Both the position numbers and the translations under genes were made by a program. Below the pieces are notes generated by a model. That model saw nothing but the letters and a program-made list of their open reading frames with translations, searched no databases and had not been told where the DNA came from. Shown here in pieces: positions 44,449 to 54,028 of a stretch of DNA of 64,000 nucleotides. How positions within the stretch are numbered: position 1 is the first letter of the stretch; each line of letters begins with the position of its first letter. Origin of the DNA: Cytophaga sp. FL35 (GTDB lineage: Bacteria; Bacteroidota; Bacteroidia; Flavobacteriales; Flavobacteriaceae); contig NZ_JACSOH010000012.1 of the NCBI RefSeq assembly GCF_014349235.1, positions 1 through 64,000 on the forward strand. Direction: 5' to 3'.

Positions 44449-47400
44449 ACAAATTCCGGTTTTACGGTATCATTGATGTAAACCAAGATTTTATGGGTTA
44501 CCTCAAGCCCCATTTCTTGAAGGGCATCGGCATAGGAATAAATCTGTTCTGTATATTTTGGATTTCTTTTACCAGTCTTATAATCGATGAGAACAGCTTT
44601 TTTACCTTCTATAACAACACGATCCGGTCTCAAAATAGTTCCGGTTGAGGTAATCACATCTTTTTCGTTCATATAAACCTTCCCTTTACTATAATAAGGT
44701 TGTAGACTGGGATGTTGCATAACTGCCAGTAGTTCCTGTTCAATTCTTGAGACCTCATCTTGATTTACAACTCCGGTTGCAATGGATTTTTTTAGCGCAC
44801 TCTCTATATCATCCTTCGTTTCTATGAGCCCCAGAACATGATGAATCTGATTTCCCTTGGCTCTAGCCTCTTCCACTTCTGTATCCCAAAGTGACCCAGA
44901 TTGCGTTAATATTTTAAAAGCATCGCGTTCTTTAAAGGTGTAGGCGAAATCTACATGGTTCTCCCTGGATATTGTAGGCTCCCTTGTATTCATATCCAAA
45001 AAGCCAAGATCATAATGTCTCTTTGACTCACTCCATAGATTCTTACTTTTAAGAAAATGAATGAAAAGTCCGGAATAATACTCAGGTTTTTCCTGACCTG
45101 ATTTATCAAGGTCCAACTCACTTATAATATACAGCCCCTTCTCAGCTCTGGTCAAAGCCACATAGAGTACATTGAAGGAATCGAGTTCCATTAAATGTTC
45201 TTCTTGATGGTATAGGTCCTCTGCATCTTGACCATATTCCGTAAGTTCCTTCTTTTCATTGACCAACACCTCCTCAAAACCTTTAACAAAATCAGACGCC
45301 ACCGGAAGCCACATTTTCTTACCTCCTATCCGTTTATAAATATGCTCATTGGCAAAGGGAAAAATAACAAAAGGAAATTCCAGTCCTTTGGACTTATGAA
45401 CGGTCATAATCCTAACTGCATCCAAATTTTCGGGAGCAGTTACGCTTAATCTTTCCTTTCTTTTTTCCCAATTATCCAAAAAAGAATAGATGCCAGTGCC
45501 TTCCTTTTTTTCAATATCAAAAACTTCATCAAGGAAAAACGACAAATATGCATCGGATGATTCCGCGAGCTTGAATTGTTTAATGGCCCATTCCACCCCG
45601 TCATAAACAGAAATACGGGACAATTTTTTAATATCAAAATCATAGCCATCAACAAATAAGCCCTCAACTTTATCCAAGTTAGCATATAAATAAGAATGGC
45701 CCTTATCTTCTCTACTACCGAGAAACTTCACTAGTTCATAAGCCACCTCACTATTTTGTGGGTCAATCGCAAAACGTAAAAGATTTACTAGAAAACGCAC
45801 CTTATCGCTACTCACTAATAATAAACTTTCCGAGGATATAGTAGGAATGTCATTTTGGGTCAAGAAATCTGCAAGGAAAACCCCATGTCTATTGCTTCGT
45901 ACCAATATACAAATATCATGGAGGCTATAGCCCTTATCCGTAATTTCCCCTATTCTGTTTATAACCTCTTTTCCGAAAACTTCTTCCTTTAAAAAACCTT
46001 CCTCTTCCTCAATAAAACTAATATTTACATGTCCTCCCTTTTTAAAATTGGTCTTCTGTTTATTGCCCTCTTCAAAAAGAGCACGATATAATTGATTATT
46101 CAAAAACGGGCTCGTGATGGTGAAAAAGTCATTATTAAAGTTGATAACCTCCTCATGGCTACGATAGTTTACGGGAAGGTTGTAGGTTGATGGTTCAATT
46201 ACAAAAGGATTAGTCCTTAGCCCCACTAAATTTAAAAACTGCTCTGCCCTACCACCTCTCCAGCGATAGATGGCCTGTTTGGCATCCCCCACCAAAAAGA
46301 TGGAGCCGCTTTTACCTTGTGCATCCATACTTTCCATGGCATTGCCCATCAATGGTATAAGGTTGCCCCATTGGGACAAAGAGGTATCTTGAAATTCATC
46401 TATAAAATAATGCCGGTATTTTTCTCCCAAGCGTTCATAAATAAAAGGAGCTGGTTGATTTTTAATTTCTTTGGATATAAGCTCGTTAAACTCGGAAATT
46501 AAAAGTAGATCACGGTCCTTTTGCAAGGCCTTCACTTCCTTTCTTATAGAATTCAATACGGTAAGTGGAACCACATTACCATATATATTTTTGGAAAATT
46601 GAAGTTGATAATAATACTTTTTGACACCTAAAAATCCCTTGCTGAAAGTTGGATGCAAATCATCTAAAGTGGCTTTAATATTTTCAGGCGCAGATTTATT
46701 GTACAACGCGGTGGATTCAAAATTCTGTTTCCAACCCGCATCAAAATTTAGATTTAAATTGCCGTTTGCTATCCCTTCAATAAATTTTGGAAAGTAGCCT
46801 CTAGTGAAATCTGAAAACTCCAAGCCGGTTTTATCAATTAAGCTTAAAATATTTTTGGCCGTGGAAATTAATTTCTCCTCTAGTAGCTTTTGATTTCTGC
46901 GTAACTCCGATTTTAACTCAAGAAAATCATCGATGCTCTTGTTTTTAAGTTTTTCAAGATGTCCGGAATGGTTTTCATTAAAAATGAGCTTTCCAATATT
47001 AAATAAGTCTTGGGAAATGTCCCAGCTCTTATCATCATCTATTTTCTCTAGAGCAAAATCCAACAATACCTTTGTAATCTTTTCATCCGTTCCAGCCCTT
47101 TGCAACAATTTGCCAACAGCTTCATCTAGCAATAAATCCGTTTCTAGAACCACTTCAAAATTCTGTGGAATGCCCAAATCCTTTGCAAAAGTTCTTATTA
47201 TTCTATGGGTAAACTTGTCTATGGTTGAGATATCAAAAAAAGCGTAATTATGAAGTATCTCCTTAAGGGTTACGGCCGACCTATTTTTAAGTTCTTCTTC
47301 TGTTGTTGAAAGCTCCGCTTGCACCTCTTTGAACAAGTTAGCAGATGAACCTTGGCTACCATTTGTGGCAAAATCCTCCAAACTCCGTAAAATCCGGGAT

Positions 47401-47603
47401 TTCATTTCATTTACGGCCTTATTGGTGAAGGTAATTGCCAATATTTTCCTATAGCCACCTTTGGATCCTAAAACAATTTTAAGGTACTCTTTTGTAAGTG
47501 TATAGGTCTTTCCCGAACCGGCCGATGCATTGTATATTTTATACGGAATATCTTCCAAGTGCTTTTTTACGCAAAATAAGGATTCTAAAAGAGTTCTTAA
47601 CAA
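44445..47603 (-). CDS. AddA/RecB-like UvrD helicase-nuclease
   Basis: The 1052-residue protein has superfamily 1 helicase motifs: Walker A NASAGSGKTYTLTK, YFIDEFQDTS, LVGDAKQAIYRWRGG, VNYRS and TVHKSKGLEFPFV, and a C-terminal RecB-type nuclease with VLIDYKTGKRNP. It unwinds and degrades broken DNA ends to load recombination, with the AddB-like subunit at 38741. No ATG exists near the N-terminus; the frame opens with a TTG at 47603 and another TTG lies about 15 codons in, so the exact start is uncertain. Confidence 0.88.
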   Translation of the reverse strand: MLRTLLESLFCVKKHLEDIPYKIYNASAGSGKTYTLTKEYLKIVLGSKGGYRKILAITFTNKAVNEMKSRILRSLEDFATNGSQGSSANLFKEVQAELSTTEEELKNRSAVTLKEILHNYAFFDISTIDKFTHRIIRTFAKDLGIPQNFEVVLETDLLLDEAVGKLLQRAGTDEKITKVLLDFALEKIDDDKSWDISQDLFNIGKLIFNENHSGHLEKLKNKSIDDFLELKSELRRNQKLLEEKLISTAKNILSLIDKTGLEFSDFTRGYFPKFIEGIANGNLNLNFDAGWKQNFESTALYNKSAPENIKATLDDLHPTFSKGFLGVKKYYYQLQFSKNIYGNVVPLTVLNSIRKEVKALQKDRDLLLISEFNELISKEIKNQPAPFIYERLGEKYRHYFIDEFQDTSLSQWGNLIPLMGNAMESMDAQGKSGSIFLVGDAKQAIYRWRGGRAEQFLNLVGLRTNPFVIEPSTYNLPVNYRSHEEVINFNNDFFTITSPFLNNQLYRALFEEGNKQKTNFKKGGHVNISFIEEEEGFLKEEVFGKEVINRIGEITDKGYSLHDICILVRSNRHGVFLADFLTQNDIPTISSESLLLVSSDKVRFLVNLLRFAIDPQNSEVAYELVKFLGSREDKGHSYLYANLDKVEGLFVDGYDFDIKKLSRISVYDGVEWAIKQFKLAESSDAYLSFFLDEVFDIEKKEGTGIYSFLDNWEKRKERLSVTAPENLDAVRIMTVHKSKGLEFPFVIFPFANEHIYKRIGGKKMWLPVASDFVKGFEEVLVNEKKELTEYGQDAEDLYHQEEHLMELDSFNVLYVALTRAEKGLYIISELDLDKSGQEKPEYYSGLFIHFLKSKNLWSESKRHYDLGFLDMNTREPTISRENHVDFAYTFKERDAFKILTQSGSLWDTEVEEARAKGNQIHHVLGLIETKDDIESALKKSIATGVVNQDEVSRIEQELLAVMQHPSLQPYYSKGKVYMNEKDVITSTGTILRPDRVVIEGKKAVLIDYKTGKRNPKYTEQIYSYADALQEMGLEVTHKILVYINDTVKPEFV

Positions 47604-47677
47604 ATAATTAAGGTATTTTGACTGTTAAAAACCGTACTTTTCAGTTTACTAAATAATAATCTAAAAACATAAGTAAA

Positions 47678-48286
47678 ATGGCTTTTGAATTACCAAAATT
47701 ACCCTATGCTTACGACGCGCTAGAACCACATATTGACGCTCGTACCATGGAGATACATCATACGAAGCACCATAACGGATATACTACAAAACTTAACGGT
47801 GCCATAGAAGGAACAGATTTGGCTGGCAAGTCCATAGAAGAAATTCTAGAGAACCTTGACTTAAGCAATAGTGCCGTAAGAAACAACGGTGGAGGTTTCT
47901 ATAACCATAGACTTTTTTGGGAAGTAATGTCTCCTAATGGAGGTGGAGAACCAACTGGCGAATTGGCAGATGCCATCAACGATGCCTTTGGTTCTTTCGA
48001 TGCTTTTAAAGAAAAGTTTAGTAGTGCCGCGGGCGGACAATTTGGTTCTGGTTGGGCATGGTTATGTGTTCACAAAGGTGGAAAAGTAGAGGTTTGCAGT
48101 ACCCCCAACCAAGATAATCCCTTAATGCCAGGAGTTGGTTGCGAAGGATTACCTATTTTAGGTTTGGATGTCTGGGAACACGCTTACTATCTCAATTACC
48201 AGAACAAAAGACCCGAATACGTCAGTGCATTTTTCAATGTAATTAATTGGGATAAAGTTTCTGAACTGTATGCTTCAGGTAAATAA
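47678..48286 (+). CDS. sodA: Superoxide dismutase (Mn-type features)
   Basis: The 202-residue cytoplasmic enzyme converts superoxide to peroxide and oxygen. Metal ligands are visible in [16 protein letters not shown] and [22 protein letters not shown] (Gly in place of the Fe-type Gln) and [10 protein letters not shown] (Gln at the outer-sphere position of Mn enzymes) favour manganese; cambialistic use is possible. No signal peptide. A terminator follows immediately. Confidence 0.88.
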   Translation: MAFELPKLPYAYDALEPHIDARTMEIHHTKHHNGYTTKLNGAIEGTDLAGKSIEEILENLDLSNSAVRNNGGGFYNHRLFWEVMSPNGGGEPTGELADAINDAFGSFDAFKEKFSSAAGGQFGSGWAWLCVHKGGKVEVCSTPNQDNPLMPGVGCEGLPILGLDVWEHAYYLNYQNKRPEYVSAFFNVINWDKVSELYASGK

Positions 48287-48307
48287 ATAAATCTTCTTGA
48301 AAAGAAT

Positions 48308-48343
48308 GCCGTTAGATTAATTTCTACCGGCTTTTTTTTTTGC
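48308..48343 (+). terminator. Terminator of the superoxide dismutase gene
   Basis: GCCGTTAGA pairs with TCTACCGGC (one mismatch) and is followed by a run of ten T. Confidence 0.8.
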
Positions 48344-48386
48344 TAATGTAAAGCAGCTATTTGTTTCTAAAACAGCGAATATTAAA

Positions 48387-48462
48387 AATAGAAAAGGGCG
48401 GAGAAATCTCCACCCTTTTCGTCCCAAATCTTACCATAAACTTAACCTACTTATGCTATGGC
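48387..48462 (-). ncRNA. Small RNA-like unit, copy A
   Basis: On the minus strand a -7-like box TATTTTAG (48467-48474) is followed by the conserved core (48423-48461) and a hairpin GAAAAGGG...CCCTTTTC with inner GGAGA/TCTCC (48391-48420), then T-rich sequence. The core differs from the other copies at one internal base (TTATGG rather than TCATGG). The hairpin differs in sequence from the other copies but keeps pairing. Transcript about 70-75 bases if the start lies near 48461. Confidence 0.6.
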
Positions 48463-48581
48463 AAGACTAAAATACTGGTATTGTGGGAAATAAAAAAAGA
48501 ATTTTAAGAAATTTTAATGCATTTTGTTAACATATTGGGTCGCTTTTACCCATAACATGGTGAAATAGTGATAATTCTATA

Positions 48582-48653
48582 AAATAAAAAGGCGGAGCAA
48601 TGCTCCGCCTTTTCCCCAAATCTTACCATGAACTTAACCTACTTATGCTATGG
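48582..48653 (-). ncRNA. Small RNA-like unit, copy B
   Basis: Minus-strand order: perfect -7 box TATATTTG (48659-48666), 40-base core (48614-48653, beginning CCATAGCATAAGTAGG), then an intrinsic terminator (AAAAGGCGGAGC, 48587-48598, with GCTCCGCCTTTT, 48602-48613) and T-rich tail. A TTTT tract lies 19 bases upstream of the -7 box in the -33 position. The core is identical to copies C and D. Confidence 0.65.
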
Positions 48654-48815
48654 TCCTCCAAATATAAAGCGAATAAGTAGCGGCGAAAAAGGTATTGGAT
48701 AAACGTACAAATACATGGTCAAAATACCATTTTTAGCAATTGACGGACGTTAGCAAAAAAATATACGAATATAACAGATGGTTGAGAAAAATGCTTCGAT
48801 CGACTGAAAAGTAAA

Positions 48816-48887
48816 AAATAAAAAGGCGGAGCATTGCTCCGCCTTTTCCCCAAATCTTACCATGAACTTAACCTACTTATGCTATGG
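48816..48887 (-). ncRNA. Small RNA-like unit, copy C
   Basis: Minus strand: -7 box TATATTTG (48893-48900), core 48848-48887, terminator 48821-48847 and T-rich tail. It differs from copy B in the terminator loop and in flanking DNA, while the core and the region through the -7 box are the same, so promoter and RNA were duplicated together. Confidence 0.65.
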
Positions 48888-49015
48888 TCCTCCAAATATA
48901 GAGCGACATGCGTTGGGGCTAAAAGTTCTTTGTCAAATGACCTATAAATAAGATGAACTACTCTAAAGTCAAAAATGTGCTTCAGAAAAATTATAGCAAG
49001 GTTCTAAGTCCTTGA

Positions 49016-49090
49016 AAATAAAAAAGGTGGAGAAGACTCCACCTTTTTTGCCCCAAATCTTACCATGAACTTAACCTACTTATGCTATGG
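49016..49090 (-). ncRNA. Small RNA-like unit, copy D
   Basis: Minus strand: -7-like box TAATTTTA (49097-49104) with a TTG 19 bases further upstream, core 49051-49090, and terminator AAAAAGGTGGAG (49021-49032) with CTCCACCTTTTT (49037-49048). The stem has changed G-C pairs to A-T/G-C variants on both sides relative to B and C, keeping pairing. Confidence 0.62.
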
Positions 49091-49197
49091 CAAGTTTAAA
49101 ATTATAGGGTGGTAGTTCTCCTACAATCAAAAAGCCGTTAAACGACTTAGATGATCGACAAACTACCCTCGTTCATGCTTTTTATCGATAAAAAGGG

Positions 49198-51096
49198 TTA
49201 GTACGCCCTTTCGTTTTTACCTTCATAAAAATTGATAAAGGCCTTATTGACCACTCTATTACCACCAGGTGTAGGGTAATCTCCCGTAAAATACCAATCG
49301 CCCAAGTTCTTAGGACAAGCCTGATGTAAATTATCTATATTTTGGTAAATAATCTGTACTTCAGCATTAATACCTTCGGGACTCAACAACTCTCCTATTT
49401 TCTGCGAGATTTCCTCATCTGTAAAAGGGGCATAAAACTCCTTAACGTAATTAACCACCTCTGTATCCTTTGAAGAAACTTGCTGAATACATTTATCATA
49501 TATGTCATCCACTACGTTCATGGTCAACCTTTCTTTATGAAGTGCCAAGGCAGCTTTAAAAGCCACGAAATCTTCCAGCTTGGCCATATCGATCCCATAG
49601 CAATCAGGATATCTAATTTGCGGAGCGGAAGACACCACCACAATTTTCTTAGGAGAAAGTCGATCCAAAATTCGAAGGATACTTCTTTTTAAAGTTGTGC
49701 CGCGAACGATACTATCATCTATAATTACCAGATTATCACCCTTTTTTACAGACCCGTAAGAAATATCATATACGTGGGTTACCAAATCATCCCTTCCACT
49801 GTCCTGAGCAATAAAAGTCCTCAACTTGGCATCCTTGATTGCCACCTTTTCAATCCTAGGTCTAATGGATAAAATATTATGTAATTCTTCGCTGGTGATT
49901 TTTGGTCCTAATTCTAGAATCTGCTCTTCCTTTTTCTTGTTAAGATAGTTTTGAGCTTCTTTGACCATACCAAAAAAGGAAGTTTCAGCCGTATTTGGTA
50001 TATACGAAAACACGGTGTTTTTCATATCATGGTCAATGGACTTCAAGATTTGAGGAAACAACAATCTACCTAATTCTTTACGCTCTTGGTAAATTTCCTT
50101 ATCACTTCCCCTAGAAAAATAGATCCGTTCAAAAGAACAAGCTTTGCGCTCTACGGGAGTAATGATTTCTTTGATGGATACGCTTCCGTTTTTCTTGATG
50201 ATGATAGCGTTACCGGGATCCAGCTCCACTACGTCTTCATATTTTACATTAAAAACTGTTTGTATGGCCGGTCTTTCCGAAGCAACTACCACCACTTCAT
50301 CATCTTGATAATAATACGCTGGCCTAATGCCTGCCGGATCCCTGAGTACAAAGGCGTCTCCATGACCTAATAATCCTGCCATGGCATAGCCACCGTCCCA
50401 ATTTTTAGAGGCCCGCTTAAGTATTTTATTAAGTTTTAATCTTTCTGCAATCAAGGGAGAAGCTTCCTGTTTCGTATACCCTTCCTTTTTTATCTGCTTG
50501 TATAATTTGGCAACGGCATCATCTAAAAAATGACCTATCTTTTCCATTACCGTCACCGTATCTGCCATCTCCTTAGGATGTTGGCCCAGCTGCACCAAAT
50601 TATCAAAGAGTTCGTGCACATTGGTCATGTTAAAGTTACCGGCAACGATTAGATTACGGTGCATCCAGTTATTTTGGCGCAGGAAAGGGTGCACACTTTC
50701 AATACTGTTCTTTCCAAAAGTTCCATATCTAACGTGGCCAAGCAAAACTTCCCCAATATAAGGTATGTGCTTTTTCTGTAAGGCAACATCATCTTGGTAT
50801 TCTGGGAATTCCGTTAGCGTATTATTTATTCGGTCGTTTATTTGGGCAAAAATATCTTGAATGGGTTGTTGGGCACAAGAACGCACCCTGCTCATATACC
50901 GCTCTCCTGGGTCTACATCCAACTTAATACTGGCAAAGCCGGCGCCATCCTGCCCACGGTTGTGCTGCTTTTCCATCATCAAATACATTTTGTTCACCCC
51001 ATAAAATGCGGTCCCGTATTTCTCCTTATAATACTCTAATGGTTTAAGTAGACGAATTACCGAAATACCACATTCGTGTTTTATAGCATCACTCAT
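49198..51096 (-). CDS. purF: Amidophosphoribosyltransferase-family protein, long Bacteroidota form
   Basis: The 632-residue protein joins an N-terminal glutaminase (Cys9 in HECGISVIRL, NRGQDGAGFAS, GHVRYGTFG) and a phosphoribosyltransferase with the PRPP loop VIIDDSIVRGTTLKRSI. PurF transfers glutamine amide nitrogen to PRPP in the first purine step. It is longer than E. coli PurF and keeps residues before the Cys, a form common in Bacteroidota. The product could be a paralogue of a second, shorter PurF elsewhere in the genome. purN lies 2 kb away on the same strand. Confidence 0.85.
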   Translation of the reverse strand: MSDAIKHECGISVIRLLKPLEYYKEKYGTAFYGVNKMYLMMEKQHNRGQDGAGFASIKLDVDPGERYMSRVRSCAQQPIQDIFAQINDRINNTLTEFPEYQDDVALQKKHIPYIGEVLLGHVRYGTFGKNSIESVHPFLRQNNWMHRNLIVAGNFNMTNVHELFDNLVQLGQHPKEMADTVTVMEKIGHFLDDAVAKLYKQIKKEGYTKQEASPLIAERLKLNKILKRASKNWDGGYAMAGLLGHGDAFVLRDPAGIRPAYYYQDDEVVVVASERPAIQTVFNVKYEDVVELDPGNAIIIKKNGSVSIKEIITPVERKACSFERIYFSRGSDKEIYQERKELGRLLFPQILKSIDHDMKNTVFSYIPNTAETSFFGMVKEAQNYLNKKKEEQILELGPKITSEELHNILSIRPRIEKVAIKDAKLRTFIAQDSGRDDLVTHVYDISYGSVKKGDNLVIIDDSIVRGTTLKRSILRILDRLSPKKIVVVSSAPQIRYPDCYGIDMAKLEDFVAFKAALALHKERLTMNVVDDIYDKCIQQVSSKDTEVVNYVKEFYAPFTDEEISQKIGELLSPEGINAEVQIIYQNIDNLHQACPKNLGDWYFTGDYPTPGGNRVVNKAFINFYEGKNERAY

Positions 51097-51116
51097 TACA
51101 CTATCCTTTCTCTATT

Positions 51117-51142
51117 AAAAAAGCCCCTGTTTAGATAGGGGC
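51117..51142 (-). terminator. Terminator between the sugar kinase and purF genes
   Basis: AGGGGC (51137-51142) pairs with GCCCCT (51123-51128); on the minus strand a run of six or more T follows. Confidence 0.85.
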
Positions 51143-51147
51143 ATGTG

Positions 51148-52074
51148 TTACTTTAATTCTATATCAAATTGGGTGAGGGCCTTGAACTCAAGCAACCTTC
51201 TGCTCACCTCTTCTTTTTTTAAATCCTTCATTCGTTCGGTTCCAAATCGCTCTACACAAAAAGAGGCTAAATTGGACCCATGGATAACAGCATTTTTCAT
51301 ATTCTTGAAAGATAGGTTGTCCGTCGCGGCCAAATATCCGGTAAAGCCGCCGGCAAATGTGTCACCGGCCCCAGTAGGGTCAAATACTTCTTCCAAAGGC
51401 AGGGCGGGCGCAAAGAATACATTTTCATCATGAAATAACAGTGCCCCATGCTCCCCTTTTTTAATGACCACATATTTAGGACCCATTTCTTGGATTGCCG
51501 CTGCAGCCTTTACCAATGAATATTCTTCGGTCAACTGTCGTGCCTCTTCATCGTTGATGGTTATAACGTCTATGTGCTTAATGACCTCTTTCAGTTCTTG
51601 AAGAGTATTATCCATCCAAAAATTCATGGTATCCAAAACAATAAGTTTTGGTGGCTTTTCCATCTGATTAATTACACTTAACTGAACGGATGGGTGCAAA
51701 TTACCCAACATGACCACTTCTGCATCCTTAAAATGATCGGGAACCTTTGGTTGAAAATCGGCCAACGTATTTAATTCGGTAATTAGGGTATCCCTACTGT
51801 TTAAGTCGTTATGGTATTTTCCTTTCCAATAAAAGGTCTTGCCTCCTTTTACTATTTCCACACCTTCAAGATCTATATTCTTGGCCCTTAATGAATCTAG
51901 GTACGCATCTGGCAGGTCATCACCAACAACGGACACTATACCGGATTCTACCTGAAATTGTGAGGCTGCCAGCCCAATAAAAGTTGCGGCACCGCCCAAT
52001 ACCCTCCCTGTTTTTCCAAAAGGGGTCTCAATCTCGTCAATGGCAACGGTTCCTACAATTAAAAGTTTACCCAT
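51148..52074 (-). CDS. PfkB/ribokinase-family kinase
   Basis: The 308-residue cytoplasmic kinase starts at the ATG at 52074 (MGKLLIVGTVAIDEI); a longer frame adds a non-homologous stretch. GGAATFIGLAAS and the ATP/anion-hole signature DPTGAGDTFAGGF place it in the PfkB family, which phosphorylates sugars or nucleosides. Neighbouring purine genes make ribose or adenosine plausible, but the substrate is not readable. It has its own terminator. Confidence 0.88.
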   Translation of the reverse strand: MGKLLIVGTVAIDEIETPFGKTGRVLGGAATFIGLAASQFQVESGIVSVVGDDLPDAYLDSLRAKNIDLEGVEIVKGGKTFYWKGKYHNDLNSRDTLITELNTLADFQPKVPDHFKDAEVVMLGNLHPSVQLSVINQMEKPPKLIVLDTMNFWMDNTLQELKEVIKHIDVITINDEEARQLTEEYSLVKAAAAIQEMGPKYVVIKKGEHGALLFHDENVFFAPALPLEEVFDPTGAGDTFAGGFTGYLAATDNLSFKNMKNAVIHGSNLASFCVERFGTERMKDLKKEEVSRRLLEFKALTQFDIELK

Positions 52075-52113
52075 AAGGTTTTGCAATTTTGCTGCAAATA
52101 TAAGCTTTTGCAA

Positions 52114-52568
52114 AGCGAATATACCCTCTGGCGGATATCAAATAATAAAATTCGGTAAACGGGATGTTATCGGTAAGAAATAGTAAAATTTATCTTGTAT
52201 CTACTCCATGTTTAAGCAAAGCTTTTTGGTGGTTGATGGTTTCAAATAGATAGTTTGTAGTTAAAAGTTACTAGAGCCTGCATAACATATGGAATCCACG
52301 TAAAAGACCATGACCTATTTAGGCTTTTCTAGGAAATCAAGCTGTTTTCATAGAAGGGAGCAGGCGCCTGCCTACAAAGGAAGGTGTACTAAGAGCATTT
52401 TGCCCACACAAAAGCGTTCTGGGCGATGCGGGTAAATTTGAAAAAAGATTAAATCCGCTTAGCGTTTTTTGGTTCATTTTTTGGGCAATGCAAAAAAGAT
52501 CGTATTACTTCATGTCCCCCGTTACTCCTCCCTTGTGGTGAATTAGGGGTTTAAAAAAGAGTTAAATT
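52114..52568. other. 455-base stretch without a recognised gene
   Basis: No intact coding frame with start and signal was found. It contains a 10-base palindrome CAGGCGCCTG near 52362 and a short plus-strand frame near 52435-52544 (KFEKRLNPLSVFWFIF) with no upstream start context. It could hold the purine-side promoters, an unrecognised RNA or eroded sequence. Confidence 0.35.
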
Positions 52569-53204
52569 TTACTTTCTTCCAAAATCAGCCGGAATTTCAC
52601 CCCAAACCTTGGTTTCCCATTTAACCACCGGGGTACCATAAGAATTAGTCTTAAGCCATTCCACGGCCCTTCTAATCATCACAAAAAGTTCTTTATTCTT
52701 GGCGTTTTCTTCCAATTTGGTATTGCAATTTTTCTTGCGTACCCAACTCATTGCGGTTCGGCTATCAGTATAAATGATACGGTCACTATTATTCTTTTTT
52801 AAATAGGCCAACCCATGTACAATGGCCAAAAACTCACCAATGTTGTTGGTTCCTTGTTGAAACGGACCTTGTTTAAAGAGCTTTTTACCTGTTTTGGTAT
52901 CTACCCCTTGGTATTCCATAACCCCAGGATTTCCACTAGAGGCGGCATCAACGGAAATGGAATTGTAATTGGGAGTTCCGCATTTTAGGGCATCGGCTGC
53001 GGAAAGTTTAGCGGGCTGCTTTTTCTTTCCCTTATAATCGGAATAATTGCCATTATATGCCTTTTTTGCTTCGGCAAAACTGCCAAAAGACTTGTACTGC
53101 GCACCCTTAAAACCATCTATGGCGGCCTTACAGTCTTTCCAAGTATCGTATATGCCGGGGTGTTTACCCTTCCAAACAGTATAGAATTTTTCCTTTTTTG
53201 CCAT
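52569..53204 (-). CDS. rnhA: Ribonuclease H with N-terminal viroplasmin domain
   Basis: The 211-residue enzyme has a viroplasmin-like domain (KFYTVWKGKHPGIYDTWKDC, residues about 5-50), a short linker, and an RNase HI fold (about 75-211) with acidic residues in SVDAASSGNPG, NIGEFLAIVHGL and IYTDSRTAMSWV. It removes RNA from RNA:DNA hybrids; the N-terminal domain binds hybrid. It starts one base after the purN stop, so the two are co-translated. Confidence 0.9.
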   Translation of the reverse strand: MAKKEKFYTVWKGKHPGIYDTWKDCKAAIDGFKGAQYKSFGSFAEAKKAYNGNYSDYKGKKKQPAKLSAADALKCGTPNYNSISVDAASSGNPGVMEYQGVDTKTGKKLFKQGPFQQGTNNIGEFLAIVHGLAYLKKNNSDRIIYTDSRTAMSWVRKKNCNTKLEENAKNKELFVMIRRAVEWLKTNSYGTPVVKWETKVWGEIPADFGRK

Positions 53205-53780
53205 TTAACCTTCTTTCAACAATTGCTCTATTACCTTTGGGAAAAATTCATACTCCAGGTCATGTACTTTAGTTGCAATGCTTTCAGGTGTGTCTTCACC
53301 GGTAAGAGTTGTTTTTGCCTGTTGAATAATGGCGCCCTCATCATAATGTTCATTTACGTAATGTATAGTAATACCGGTTTCCGTTTCGGCATTTTCCTTC
53401 ACGGCCTTATGAACATGGGCTCCGTACATGCCCTTCCCCCCATACTTAGGTAGCAATGCCGGATGAATATTGATTATTTTCTGAGGAAAGGCATCAATAA
53501 GGTCCTGAGGTATTTTCCAAAGAAAGCCAGCCAGAACAACTAAATCAGGTTGCAAGTTTTTTAGAATCGAGCAAACAAGACCTGTATTGTAAAATGAATG
53601 CCTGTTAAAATAAAGAGCATTGATCTTTAAACGGTTGCACCTGTCAATGACCTGAGCATCCCGTTTATTGGTAAAAACGCAGCTAATCTCTACCCTTGGA
53701 TTATTTTGAAAATAATTGAAAATGTTCTCGACGTTTGAACCGGAACCAGATGCGAATAGTACAATTTTCTTGGTCTCCAC
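53205..53780 (-). CDS. purN: Phosphoribosylglycinamide formyltransferase
   Basis: The 191-residue cytoplasmic enzyme transfers a formyl group from 10-formyl-THF to GAR in purine synthesis. ASGSGSNVENI, AGFLWKIP, the catalytic IHPALLPKYGGKG and HYVNEHYDEGAIIQQ (conserved His and Asp) are all present, and length is typical. It is directly followed by rnhA and is divergent from acpP. Confidence 0.93.
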   Translation of the reverse strand: METKKIVLFASGSGSNVENIFNYFQNNPRVEISCVFTNKRDAQVIDRCNRLKINALYFNRHSFYNTGLVCSILKNLQPDLVVLAGFLWKIPQDLIDAFPQKIINIHPALLPKYGGKGMYGAHVHKAVKENAETETGITIHYVNEHYDEGAIIQQAKTTLTGEDTPESIATKVHDLEYEFFPKVIEQLLKEG

Positions 53781-53989
53781 AAATACCTTACTTAAGAAGT
53801 TTATCTATTTACAATGCAAATTACCATATTTTTTATGGTATCTGGGCATGTTAAAACACTTAAGATTGGAGATGAGGCTAATGCTATAATCGTTAAAAAT
53901 AATTGCAAGTAAAGTAATACCTGTATTTTTAATTTTAGTAATTTAGAAGACATTTTATCGGCAAATGGTGTAATTCAACTAAAGTTTTT

Positions 53990-53997
53990 TATTTTTG
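53990..53997 (+). promoter_or_regulatory. Putative -7 box of acpP
   Basis: TATTTTTG matches TAnnTTTG and lies 31 bases upstream of the acpP ATG. The -33 element is not clear. Confidence 0.5.
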
Positions 53998-54028
53998 CCA
54001 ACAATTTAAATTTAAAACCAATTTTATT

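Noticed and set aside
48582-48640. A short peptide (ATGGTAAGATTTGGG...) encoded in the repeat core on the minus strand.
   Set aside because: The reading frame changes across the terminator hairpins between copies A, B and D, so selection is on RNA rather than peptide.
48387-49090. The four repeats as a CRISPR array.
   Set aside because: Spacing is about 200 bases and irregular, units contain promoters and differing terminators, and there is no cas gene.
52435-52544. Plus-strand frame (KFEKRLNPLSVFWFIF...) as a gene or transposon remnant.
   Set aside because: No start, no ribosome-binding context and no recognised family; kept only as an unexplained stretch.
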